Source of the DNA: Opisthocomus hoazin
Lineage: Eukaryota; Chordata; Aves; Opisthocomiformes; Opisthocomidae
Assembly: GCF_030867145.1 (NCBI RefSeq)
Contig: NC_134414.1
Span: 77,428,504 to 77,492,503 of the forward strand
DNA length: 64,000 nt
Direction of reading: 5' to 3'
The position numbers and the translations under genes were made by a program. The notes below the pieces were generated by a model. That model searched no databases, was not told the DNA's origin, and worked only from the letters and a program-made list of their open reading frames with translations. This document shows positions 35,801 through 47,480 of the stretch, in pieces (position 1 is the first letter of the stretch; each line of letters starts with the position of its first letter).

Positions 35801-38800
35801 TACGCTCTTTCGAACCCCTGGGCTATGTGGTGGCTCGGCGGCGCAGTAAATCATCCCCAGCGCTCACAGGACTGGCTGGGAAACACGAGGGCCAACCGAG
35901 GCACGGCCCTGCCGGCACGCTGCAAGCCGTGCACCGCACGGCACTGCATGAAGCCCGGCTGGCAGGCGTCGCGCCAGACCACGCGTTGTCGGACCTCAGC
36001 ATCAAGCCGGCATAGAAGTACAGGGCGAGCATTAATTCACGTTTACTAACGGGCGTGCAACGTGCGTGCAAGTGTGCGTTCACCAGGGACCCAATGTGCT
36101 GCACGTGCTTTTGTGCGGCACGGCAATTTGGTGGGCACGCTCTGCGCACTGCAGCGTTACAGTCTCGGAAGGAGGAGAAGCAATGCAAAGAAAAGGAGTT
36201 GGAGCTAGAGATCACAGCAGGGAATTCCTAGCGCCCTGTTTCTTCGCTGCTTCCTCCTCCCCTCTGATTTTCTGTTCACTTTCCTGGAGCGCTCAAGCAG
36301 CCGAAGGGTGGCTGCGTTCCTTCGACACCCGACGCAGGTCCTGAGCTCCGTGGTCGCAAGGCACTTCTGGTGGAGGATCACGCTGTCAGCTGCCCTCCAG
36401 AGAGACAGTGAGCTTCTGATTTGCCTTTTCACGCCAAATTTTCCCCCCTTAATGTGAGGATATACTTTATCTTGCCTTGCGATCACGGACAGGAGATCGG
36501 GGGAGGCAGATTTCGCTGTGACCTACTTCCCTAAAGCAGGACAGCAAGGAGGGTTTTGCTTTGGTTTAGGAAAGCAGTGGCATTCCCTGTCGGAGCCCGT
36601 TTATGCGGGCTCACGTTTCACGCAGGCAAAGCAGAGCGTGGTCATTAGAACAGGTAGGCTTCTGCTGGTTTCCCTTTTCGTTCTACCCCGTGGCACAAAC
36701 AGGGCTGCAAATCTCCCCGCTGCAGTAAGCCATACCCCCACCAGCTCCTGTTTGACACAACCCCTGGCGCAGTGCTGCAACACGGTGATGCTCGGAGTGG
36801 TCTCGGAAGTGACGCCAAGGACACGGGAGGAGAAGAGGTGGTTTCCTTGGCTGCTTTTATGTAACTGATGGACAAAAAGGGAGCCTCTTAGCTATCTGCC
36901 TGTCTCAGAAAATGGCTCCAGTAATTCAGAATCCTTGTTAGGAAGTTACAGAGTAGTTTTGGAGAGGGCAGAAGGACGACGGACACAAGCTTAATTTCTT
37001 GAATAATATTTTTGAAATACAACAGAAGTATAAAGTCAAATTTAAAAGAGAGAATTAAAATCTCCCTCTTGCCTAATTAAAATAACCTTTTAATTTTATG
37101 ATTCTCTTATAGGTAAGCGAATAAGTTCAAATTATTAAAATATTTGATTTTAGTGGTGACTGCTTGTTCCCAGGTCAGAAGACATTCTTCCTCCTAATTT
37201 AGTGGGTGATTACTCCAATTTCTGGTCCTGGATTTTGCCTTCCCTTCAAGCAACTTATTTGGAGCTTTTACACTCGGGCACAGAAACTGTTCTGATCAAA
37301 CTGGAGTCTGGAGTGTGACAGCCAGTGTCCGTCTCTTCCTCTGTAGCCTGTCAGCTTTACTTGCTTAAAAGAACCTCTGTGTCTTGCCTGGTGCTAGGGA
37401 CATCCCCAACACATTCAGCAACTTCAGCCCAGACTCCAACCATTCATTTTAGGTGATATTTTCTCTTTACACACCAGGATAACTGAGGTCAGAGCTGGCC
37501 CCTCTTCCGTATCAGCAAGAGCCGGTGCAGAAATGCCGCAGGAGGAACCCCTTTCCTACACTGTCAAGGCAAATGTTTTTATTATGTGCCTCTGGCTACT
37601 TTTCTAAATCTTTTTTTACTTTTTTTTTCAGCCTTTTTAGGACTTGCTTACAGGAACCCCACGAAGAACGCCCCTGCTCCCAGGTCCCACAGAAGGAAGG
37701 AGTGCACACATGGGCCAGCCAGCCGGCATAGGGGTCCCGCCGCCTTCCAACGGGCAGCGTGCCGGAGCAGGAGCCTGCAGGCGCTTTCCCAGGCTGCGGC
37801 ACCGCACACGGGCCTCCAGCTGACCCCAGATTTCACCTTTCGTAGACACAGGGCTCACTTCAGCTGACTTCATATAATTGAACCGGTCTCCTCAAAATTA
37901 TATGTATTGATTAATGAGTGAATTAAGCTATCGAATTCTGGCTCCCTGACCCCTCCAAGGTACAGCCACTGGACTGTTACGCTTTTAATCACATTCTGCT
38001 CGGTTGCACGTAGGAGTTTACGCTGGTGTTTGCCATGCTTGGGGACCTAGTTTGGCATGGTGTGTTTTGATTACTGTAGCGAGATGTGGTTACTTGCTTG
38101 TTTCTGACTAACACATTTTATGAATCTTCCCTGCTGTTAATAAACATAGTGGTGTTTAATTATTGAGACATTTCATAAAAATGTTTTTGAGAGGCAGACC
38201 AATTTTATGTTCTGACTAAATAATTAAACATTATGCAAATATTCACAACCCCAGCATTCTGGTTATGCAAAACAATACTTGGATGATGGCCTTGTTTGCA
38301 CACTGAGTTAGTATTGTTGGGCTGTAATTAGCAGCAGATATGGTATTACTGTGATTTAAAACTACAAACAGGTTCCGATGAAACAGGACGAGTACAAGGG
38401 CAAGGCTGAGGGCCAGGCTGCAGCCACGCTCTGCGAGGAGAAGGTGGGACTTTTCACCCAACGGACCGCTCACCATCCCAGTTGTGCTCCCTGGGGGGCA
38501 CGGCCAGCCCGGGGCTCCCCCTCTCACTGCTGGCAACCTCACCTCAACGCAGAGGGAAGAGGCAGGGCTGTGGACTGCTGCATGGGAGAGATGGGGAGGA
38601 AAGCCACTGCTTTCCACGCAAGCCCACTTCACCTGTGCCCAACATGACCCTCTCCACCCAACGTGTTGCTCTCCACCTTGTCCTTGAGTTTTCCTCTCCA
38701 GTGATCAGGGACAAAACCCGGCCCTTGATGGCTTTATGGTTTAATTATCCATAAACACGCTTGCCTTGAGATGAGTCATCCTGAGGCCTGACTTTGAACA

Positions 38801-41800
38801 CGTCAGTATGCATGTGCCGTAACTCTGTAACCTAGGGATAAGGCGTAATCACCTTAAAAAACAAAGGACTCTGCATGTGTCAGCCTTGTAATTTGTTCTG
38901 TCTCTCTCAGGATAGGAATAACAGTAACAGTATGCATGACATGCAATATGCTAGTGATGTAGCTACTGCAGTTATCAAACTCATCATCATGGACATGTTG
39001 CAAACTTCAGAAAGAGTTTATTAATTGCTCAGTGTGCTCCGGCTGCCAGCAGTACTTAGTGGCTTTGACTGGTGTCTGCTCCCGACCCCTGTCCCATTCA
39101 CTTTCATTACCTGCGCGTTTGGTGGGCGGAATTAGCATTTGCCCACGCAGTTGCACAGCGCGTGGGATCACACTAGGAGCTGTCATTCTGAACAGTACTT
39201 TCTGGGAATAAAATACGGTATCAACATATTGCTTTTAAACTGCTGGTTTCCCTTTGTGTGCCAGGAGCGTAATCTGCATGCAACTGAGAGGAGGCTGAAC
39301 ACCTAGTTTGCATGTGGAGATGGGAATCTAAAGCTTCTTTTGAATCTGTGAAGAAAGGCATACACTGCTTCATTCAAAAATGTATGTCCTCGGTGTCCTT
39401 CTGGGGGGATGGAGCTCTGACAGTCCCAAAGCTCTTCTGTTATTACTGTCATTTTTGTTGCCTGTGGGAGTTGCAGCAGTGCCTAGCTTATTGCTACTTA
39501 CACGTTAGTCCAGATATACAGGTAGGGCTCCCATCTGACTGAGGTTCTTTTATCTTTTTCCTAAAACCTTTGTCTAAAAAGTCCTAAGACGTGGGAAATT
39601 GCACTTATTACTTCTAAATGCCATGAAGAATGCTCCTGTCCTATCTATGTTTTCCTTGCTATCTACCATCCTCCCACTGCTGCTTGGATAACTATAGGTT
39701 TGCTTTGTGGGGAGGAGATGGGATTCTAAATTGGCAGAGAGATAACGCTCCAATGAAAGAAACATCACTAAAGCCTTTAAGGCTGGTCAGAATGACTTAA
39801 TACAGCCTGGATCCCTGCTGCGATAGGGCAAAGCATGAGATCTTTTCATTACAGCAGAGCAACAGCTCTGCTAGTTTAAACGGAGAGCGGCTTTGATAAT
39901 TATTTTCAGTGCTGCAGAGTTCACACGTTCACAGGGATTGTCTTGACACTTGCTGTATCTCGGAGGGATACAAGTTAAGGTTAATGATACATGCTATGGG
40001 TAATTTGAGCAAGGGGGGGTCTAAATATATCATTCTCTTATTCCTTCTCTCTCTCCTCCTTCCCCAAGTCAGCTGCTGACAGAACCACTTTAGCACATAG
40101 CTTAGATTCTAATGACAGCACTCATCCTCCCTGGGCTGGATTTGTGCCTGCTCGTCCGTGGCCCTGCTGTGGTGTGGGATGACATGCACAGTGAATACGC
40201 TGTTCAGGGTGAAGTTTAGAAAGGGCAGGTTGATGGGGAGACCAAAAGCCATCACCAATGATTAGGGATGCACCTAGGATTTGAACTTTTTGCCCTTATC
40301 TGACATGACGGGGCTGGACATGATGAGAAGGACACAAGTTGCAAGGTCATGATTTGTCAAGGCATGAATCCGTCTCTTCTTTTCTTCACCCCAGTGTGAG
40401 TTGGTTTAATAAATTCTGGTTGTTCTTCACAATTTTAGTACAGGATTATGAAGGTAGGGAGAGTGGCACAATCAGAGCAGGAGGTGTTGGGGTAGGGAAG
40501 GTACAAGAGCGAGGACTATGCCTCTTTGCGTGTGGAGGCAATGCTGACGTGAGCGCTGGTAGGCCACAGACGATGACTGCAGTTAGTGCAAGTTCTCACC
40601 CAACCGTCGTCTCCAGCATCAGGTTCCACATATGCAGTTTTGGCTGGGAATTAGGTTGCCAAGAATGAATGCAAAGGGTCATACAGCTACTGTAATTCAG
40701 GGAGAGGCATCATGATTCCTCAGACGCTTGCTCTATCCTTGTAAGCAACCCCATCTATTAACTTCTTGCTACCAACCCCCCCATTCACCTTTTGCTGGGA
40801 AAAGGAATTTTCATCCCCCGCCCCATGCTGTCTGCAGGGACAGAAAACGTGCACCAAGTCCATCCTTCCCTTAGTGCTCCCCCCCGCCAAAGAAAGAGGT
40901 CAGGTCAGCGCGGGGAAGTCCAGGAATCTTCCCCTGCTCCTCCAACTGCACAGCTCTTGTCATAGCATGGCTCTGGGCGGGCTGTTGACCCCATCAGAAA
41001 CCAAGCATAAAGCGAAGGGATGCGGCAGCCACCGCTTTATTCCAGTTTGGTCTGCAAGAGATGACCAGATCTGCCCTTCGACACCCACTGACCAGACATC
41101 TCCTGGGTGACGGGGCAAGAGTAGGTGGGAGTCGCTTGCCCCAGAGCTGGGTTTTAGCCAACTCTTTGGTGCCTGGTTTTGACTCTTTAACGCCTGGTCC
41201 TAACAAAGTGGACTGAACCATGTCCTGCACAACCCTGTCTTCCTGTGGGAAGGAGGACTGGTGACGAAGGGCCAGCCAGGGTTAGACAAGAAGAGAGGTG
41301 AGACAAAGAAAATGACCCCAAACTAACGCGTGGCCAGCCCACTCTCTGGCAGGGGAGCCTGTGCCGAAGTCTGGAGTATAAAGTTTTAGTCTGTCTTTCT
41401 TGGCAGCCAGAAGTTTAGGTTTGCATTGTTTTTGCAGATTTTAGCTCAGGTTTTACAAATTTTCACGTCTTTGGAAAGTACACTAAAGCCTTAACTGTGC
41501 ATTGCTCAAGTAGGTATTTGGGCATTTGCAGTGGGTGGAGCTAGAAAATCTTTATAGTTTGTAAGAATTACGCACAAAATAGTTAATACAGGACTCGCAG
41601 TCTCTCTCAAAGCTTCATCTACCAATAAGACAATGTGCTAGATTTTGACAGCTGTTTCTAAAATACCTTATTTTTGCCTATGCAAGTTGACTTGGATTCT
41701 TTCCCTGTGCTGTCTGGACCTATATTCAGTTTTGCTAGGAAGGAGTGAAGCAGATCTTTAGAAGAGCAGCTTGAGAAACCCACACTTGCTGCGGGCCTGA

Positions 41801-44800
41801 TTCAGACTTCCCTTTAGCTGCAGCTGTCACACTGTCAGTGGACCAACCACCAGGTTACTCAAAGGTAAGTGAAAGGAGACATCTTCTCAGTGTGTTTTGC
41901 TTATGATGATGTCCAACGCACAAAGGCTAGTTCTCAAAATTTCCCTGAAAAAATTTCTGTCTTTTAAAATTAGGGGAGAGAGTACCATGAAGCAGGCATG
42001 TGGAGGATGAGCTGGCAATCAAAATCCGGAATTCTTAACATGATTTCCTTTCACTTGGACTATCTCTTCAATAGTAACTGTATCTGACTGTTCTTTACCC
42101 GGGCATTGGACCTCAGCTACCGTCAGCAATATCGGCATAACATCAACTTCACGGTTTCCAGGTTTATGTTTATGCAATTGTAGGAATGCATTTAAAAGCT
42201 TCTGCCTTCAGAAGATGAATAAATGTAAATGCTCGTCACCTCTGAGCATATGGCAGAGGCATTTGCAGCTCACATAGAACCTCCACAGTGAGCGAATTGA
42301 CAGCAATGTGGGGGTGAGGGTAGAGAAACCTGAGTTTGGAGATTGAGCTCTGTGCCTGCCTGTCCGAAAGACTTCTCGGACAGATTATTTGCTCTCTCAC
42401 CCCTCAGTTTTGCTCTTGTTAAAGTGGACCAAAAATTTACCTACTGGAAAGGATGACACCATCACACCTGACTTTTGAGTGAGACACAGCTCTGTGCAGA
42501 GAAGCAGCATCATAACATATAACAGCTGATTATTTAATAATGTAGTCACAGAAAAGGCAGAATAAACATTACCTAAATGTGGCATTTTTTGGTTACTAAG
42601 CATTTTTACCTGCAACCATATTTTTAATGCAATTTTCTACATTCCTTTTTGTGTTGAGTATTAGCACTACAATTGGTGCTACACAAGCCGCACATTAATA
42701 CCTGAACTGTACATCTAGCAGCTTCACATCTAAAACAAGCTTACAATACCATGAATGAAAAACTACATTTTGCAAACTAGCTCAGCCACTGAAGCATTCA
42801 TTTGTTTCGGTTTGCGTCTATAAAACCTTAATGAGATCTGAATTTGTACGAGCATCAAACCTGTCTGTGAAATGGGAAAACCTTCTGTATTGTTACGCAC
42901 GCACCATTTTAAATAGTCAGAAGGAGGGGATGGGAAAGCTCCCCTTTGCTTTGCCGCTAGCCTCGTCTTCTACTGCCGTGCCATGGTGCCAGATGAGGGC
43001 CTCAAGTCTTCCTGGTGCTGCGCCGTGACTTGGAGCCTGGCTCCTCAGCGCACCAGGTGAGAGAATGTGGTTGAAGGGGAATTTGCTTTTCCTTTCACCG
43101 GCCGCATGCTGTGGGGACAGCTTCTGAGCTCACATAGCAGACAGCCTGGGGCACAGGCCAGCTGCAGGGGCAGCAGGCAACCAATGCCAGTCCTTCCCCG
43201 ATACACACTGGGTGTAGTTGTGTCCCTCTGTATGTGTAATGTTGACACCGGAGTGCAGCAAAGGCCCAGCAGGAACACATCTTCACTGAGCGAGGCGCTC
43301 AGCTAGCGTATAGCAAACATGATTCAGTCATGAAAGGCTTATGGTTGAAAGAAGCAAAACTGGGGTGAAACGGAGGTAGAGGCACTGACAGTCCCAAGGT
43401 GCTTGCTCTGTTAAAAAACAAAGTTAATGGCAGGCTGGGAATAAATCCTGTCTCTGAGAGAGGACTCAATTGTCAGTCAGGAGACACAGACGATTTTCAG
43501 ACTGCCATCTTTCACGGAAGTAACCGTTAAGACTTCTGCTGCCGCTGCCAAGAACCTCTACCTTTTTTGGCATCTTTCCTAGTGCCTGGGAAAGCCAGAA
43601 CACAAGCACGGTGAAACAAAAGGACAACACTGCTGTCATGCTTCTGAATGAGTTGGGAAAAGTGCCTGGATAAAACGAGCTCTGAATCTGAGGAATGACA
43701 ACAACCGCTCAGCACTGTGGAAGCTGGCAGCTCAGGTGTGCCAGAAACAGCCACTGCAGCACACATGAAATTATGGCCGGCCAGGAGCGTCTTTTGCCAT
43801 TGTGTCTTTACTCTGACATTTAGGTAATACCTTAGCAAAGATTTCCCAGCATGAAATCTTCCCTTTGTCGAAATACAATTATGCATTTCTCTCTCGTGTT
43901 TTTTTTCCCTGCTAGCACAGAATAGCAAGCTCCTTGGTCTTTTTTTTTTTTCAGCAACCAAAGCTGGAACACTAAGGACTTAAACTTCCCATACTTTTAA
44001 AACAATTCCTCCCATCAAGGCCCGCCCCCCCCCATTATGGTTGTTATAGCATTTGCACCTTAACACTCACATTTAAACACAAAGTGTTTGGAAGTGCTTA
44101 ATCTTCTCCAATTTCAAACCGATACTCCAGTTAAACAGCAGTGGCTGCAGCATGAAAGAATAACTCGGCAGGAAGAATGAATCTGGAAATTTGCCAGCAT
44201 TAAATATTGTTCAGGCCTAAAAGGGAGCTGCCCCCCTCACCAAAAGTAAGGGACATTTTAGCGTGTCAGCCATATAGCCCAAACTCCTTTTCTTTGGCAG
44301 CTGCAGCATTTTCCTTCAGCGTGCACTTTTTGCATGCATTGAGCAGTGGAATATGCCAAGAGGCATTTGATTATTGCTGTAGTAGGTCAGATGAGGGCAA
44401 TGTTGAATTTTTTTTTCCCCATCTCGAACTTTGTCTGCCTTCTCAGAAAACGAACTTCAAGGGAAGATGTCAGAGGAACTGAGAAACAATCACATTACAC
44501 TTACTCTATTGTTTGGGGAGGTTAATAGTTAATTGGATACTGTCAAGGTCCAGTCGGTAAACCTTCCTAATGCAAACATTCAATCAGTGAAGGAACAAAA
44601 CGTATGAAGGCGCAGACAGTCCTTGTGAAATAACTGTCATTAAACTCATCTTGTAACAGAGTCTTTTCTTCAGCAGACTAAGCTCTCCTGACAAAAGGAC
44701 TTTTATGTGAAACTGTCTCCACCAGGTTTTTTTTCCGGCACAGAAATGCAAAAATTCATATCCCTAAGCAACACTATTCTATTAGAGGCAAACAATGGTG

Positions 44801-46259
44801 GCTCTAATGTTCTTAGCTTGTTGGGATCTCTACAGAAAATTCTGCTGTAGACGTGTACATGTGTGAGGATGTGCATGCACTAATTTTTGTTTGAAAGTTA
44901 TTGTACTGAATTTGTTTTTCAATAAAAAATCCACTTTATTCCACTTCTTCACAAAAGGGAGGCTTGAAGCACACATTTACATAATAAATTCTTACCACTC
45001 AACGAATAAAATCACAGAACAGCCGGGGTGTCAAGACCTTGCAAACTTCTCCTGAGCTTCTTTTTTGTGCTCTGCTCAAGTTGCCACCAGCCCTTCTTTG
45101 CAAGCTTTGAGAAAGCCAGCAAAATCACTGAGGGCTACTGTGCAGGTGCCCAAACGTGTCAAAATACTGCAACATGTTTAAACATTAGTTAAAAAAAAAA
45201 AAAATCTATGGAGGCTTGTCAAATGTCACTCTTCAGACAGAATAACTAGTAAGATTTTATAAATTTCTAGTGGGGAACTATCCCACTATATCTAGCTTAA
45301 GAGCCTTAACTGACAGTAAAAATGTGAACTAGACTTTTGTCTAAATTAGGTGGAAGACGAGAAAAAAAGGGGAAGCGATCTAGTCGATCAAAAGGATTGA
45401 CCACTGCTAGCACTACACAGTAAGAGAATGGCTCTTGCGAGGTAGATAGGACCCTACCCTAAGTTGAGGGTGCTATTTAACAGGAGCTTTCAGACCCAAA
45501 AACATTCACAAAATTCCTGGAACACATGAAATGAGCCACCGAAGACAGGGGATCACTTACAGAACAGAAATATCACAACCCTAAACAACGAACCCACAGA
45601 GCAGAGTTGCCACTGGCTTTCTTCCACTGGTTGCACAGCACAGCAGTAACGACCCTCCAGAGGAAAGTGAGTTCATTTTCACACCTCCAAAGCTGTACCT
45701 GTTTAACAGCCTGCTGAGCAACACACGGGCCATTGCAACGTGAACGCCCTCCTCAGAGCCACGCTTGTGAATAGCACAAAGGACAGAGGGTTCATTTAAC
45801 TGGTGTGAAGCAACAAGCCGCTCTAACTCAAACTGCTCTGACACGAGCTCCAAGAGATGACTAGCACAGTATGAGCTCAGTGGTAAAATTCATGACTGAC
45901 TTCTTGCCACTGGCGAACAAGCGCATCACACAGGGCACCAATACATGTGGTTTGCTTGGCACTGACAGGCGAGAAACGTTCTGCTGAGCAAAACTTCCTT
46001 TCAGGAGTACAGATGCACCTTCACACTGCAGGTCAGGGCCTCAAGCCTGAAGTGAGCCAGAGAAAGCCAAGCTCAGGAAAGACTTCTAGCAACTGACCAC
46101 GGGGCAACGAGTAACCAAGCGCCAGGGCAGCCACGCCCTTCTTGGAACTCTTCCAGAACACTAAACCCCAGAAAGCAGAGCCTAACATGGGACGAGCTCC
46201 CAAAACACCACCGCTCCCAAACAGCCCGCCGCAGGGACTGAGGAAGACATCGCGAGACT
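29836..46259. other. Intergenic region between CRACDL and MGAT4A
   Basis: About 16 kb with no coding gene that I can support on either strand. It includes the LINE tail at 32470-32785 and short GC-rich patches near 31190-31290 and 35740-36000. The longest open frames (about 110-145 codons) are single frames without recognisable motifs. Distal regulatory elements may be present but cannot be identified from sequence alone. Confidence 0.6.
32470..32785 (+). mobile_element. Probable ancient CR1-like LINE 3' tail, sense strand
   Basis: Contains 'ctggaactggttgccatagg', then 'gacttcaaaaatcagctaga' and 'caaatccatgg', matching the WN-LP ... FK-LD ending of CR1-type ORF2. The tail 'gaactctgatctaaccgact' resembles the untranslated end of old amniote CR1-like families. 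It is heavily mutated. Confidence 0.5.
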
Positions 46260-47480
46260 GCGGCATTTATAGCTGCAGCCGAAAGAGCGACAGGCCGCCC
46301 GACCAATGAGCGGCGCTCTCCTGCTCGGCGCCCATTGGCTGCTGGTGAAAAGAGCGGCTGGCCGGTGGGTGGGGTTCCGCGCCGCTGGGCGGGGCGAAGC
46401 TCCGTGCGGTTCCATAGCGCTGGGGGTGGGGGGCGGTTGCGCGAGCTGGTTGCGTCACTGAGGAGGGGAGGGTGGGAGGCGGGCGAGGGGAGCGAGAGCC
46501 TCGGCGCGAGCCGGCACGGTCGCTCGCCGCCGCGCCCGCGCCCCGCGGCTCCCCCTGCCGGAGCGCAGTGCACAGGTGAGGACGGCGGCGGCGGCCGGCG
46601 GGTCCCGCTCCCCGGGCCACTGCTGCCGCCTTCGGACCCGGCAGCCGGGTGGCGGCGGCTGCAGCCGAGGCGGCTTTTTGGGAGGCTGGGGCCGGACCTC
46701 CCTCCTCTCCGCACCCGCCTGGAGCGGGTGGGCGGCGGAGACGCTTCGCCTCCCGGCGCCGCGGGTCTCTGCGGTGTCTCTGGAGGGCGGGAGGCTGGGG
46801 GTCGTCCTGCTCTGCGGTCCGCGGGCGTGCGTGCACCCTCCTGCGCTCCCGTGCACCTGCGTGGAGGTGGCGGCGCGGGGAGCGCTGGCGGCTCCTCGGC
46901 GGGACTTGCTGCCGCCCCCTCCCTCCGGGCTGTGCTGGGGGGGCCCGCGGGGCGTGTGGAGGGCGGCGCTGGGGTCCCTCTCCGGCTGCGGCGTTGCTGC
47001 TGCCGCCGCTGCCCCTTCTCTCTCCGTCCGCCCTTCCTCCTCCTCCCTGCGTGCCGGGAGCCCGAGCGGGGTTCGGCGGAGTTTGCAGTTTCCTGTCCCT
47101 CTTCCTTCCCCCCGCAACCCCGCTGCGATGCACCGGGCGCCGCGCAGCAACCCGGACCGGCGCTCGCCCGCCCTCCGTCCCTCTTTCCGTCCCCGTCAGC
47201 TCTCGCCCTCCCTCTGCCGCCCGGCAGAGCTGGCGGCGGCCGGTGCCCGTCTCCCCGCCTGGTTTTTTCCTTTCCCCCGCTAAAGAGTCACGACCGCGGC
47301 GGAGAGACACCGGGGAAGGTCCCGGCTAACTCGGGGGGGGTTTCCACGGGGGCGGCGGATCCCCCTCCCCCGGGCTGGCGGGGGCTCGGCAGGGCGCCGG
47401 CGAGCCTGAGGTAACGGCCGGTAACGGCCGCCGGGGACGGCGCGCCGCGGGCTTCGCGGGAGCGTCTCGGTGGAAATAAA
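46260..47480 (+). promoter_or_regulatory. MGAT4A: MGAT4A CpG-island promoter and 5' region
   Basis: A sharp rise in G+C and CpG over about 1.2 kb, unique in the window. It has a forward CCAAT (46303-46307), an inverted CCAAT (ATTGG, 46334-46338), a GC box GGGCGGGGC (46387-46395) and TGCGTCAC (46451-46458). No well-placed TATA box was seen. Opposed CCAAT boxes and lack of TATA are typical of broad, often bidirectional housekeeping promoters. Long open frames on both strands here come from base composition. Confidence 0.85.
46450..46575 (+). other. MGAT4A: MGAT4A non-coding exon 1 (start approximate)
   Basis: A good donor, CACAG|GTGAGG, follows 46575, downstream of the CCAAT and GC boxes, so a 5' UTR exon ending there is likely. 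The start is a guess from promoter spacing; no initiator was identified. It would splice to the exon at 50553. Confidence 0.55.

Noticed and set aside
35671..36215. Overlapping GC-rich frames between CRACDL and MGAT4A
   Set aside because: Three frames on both strands are open over the same bases without domain similarity; likely compositional.
43527..43961. Minus-strand open frame of 144 codons in the intergenic region
   Set aside because: No recognisable motif, a Lys-rich start from a T-rich tract, and no promoter or splice context.
45010..45050. AATCACAGAAC followed by GACCTTGCAAA, CR1-like
   Set aside because: Too short and too diverged to separate from chance.
46267..47414. Very long overlapping open frames on both strands (up to about 359 codons)
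   Set aside because: They lie in the CpG island, are rich in Arg/Pro/Ala/Gly from base composition, overlap one another and cross the MGAT4A exon 1 donor. Stop codons are simply rare in such DNA.
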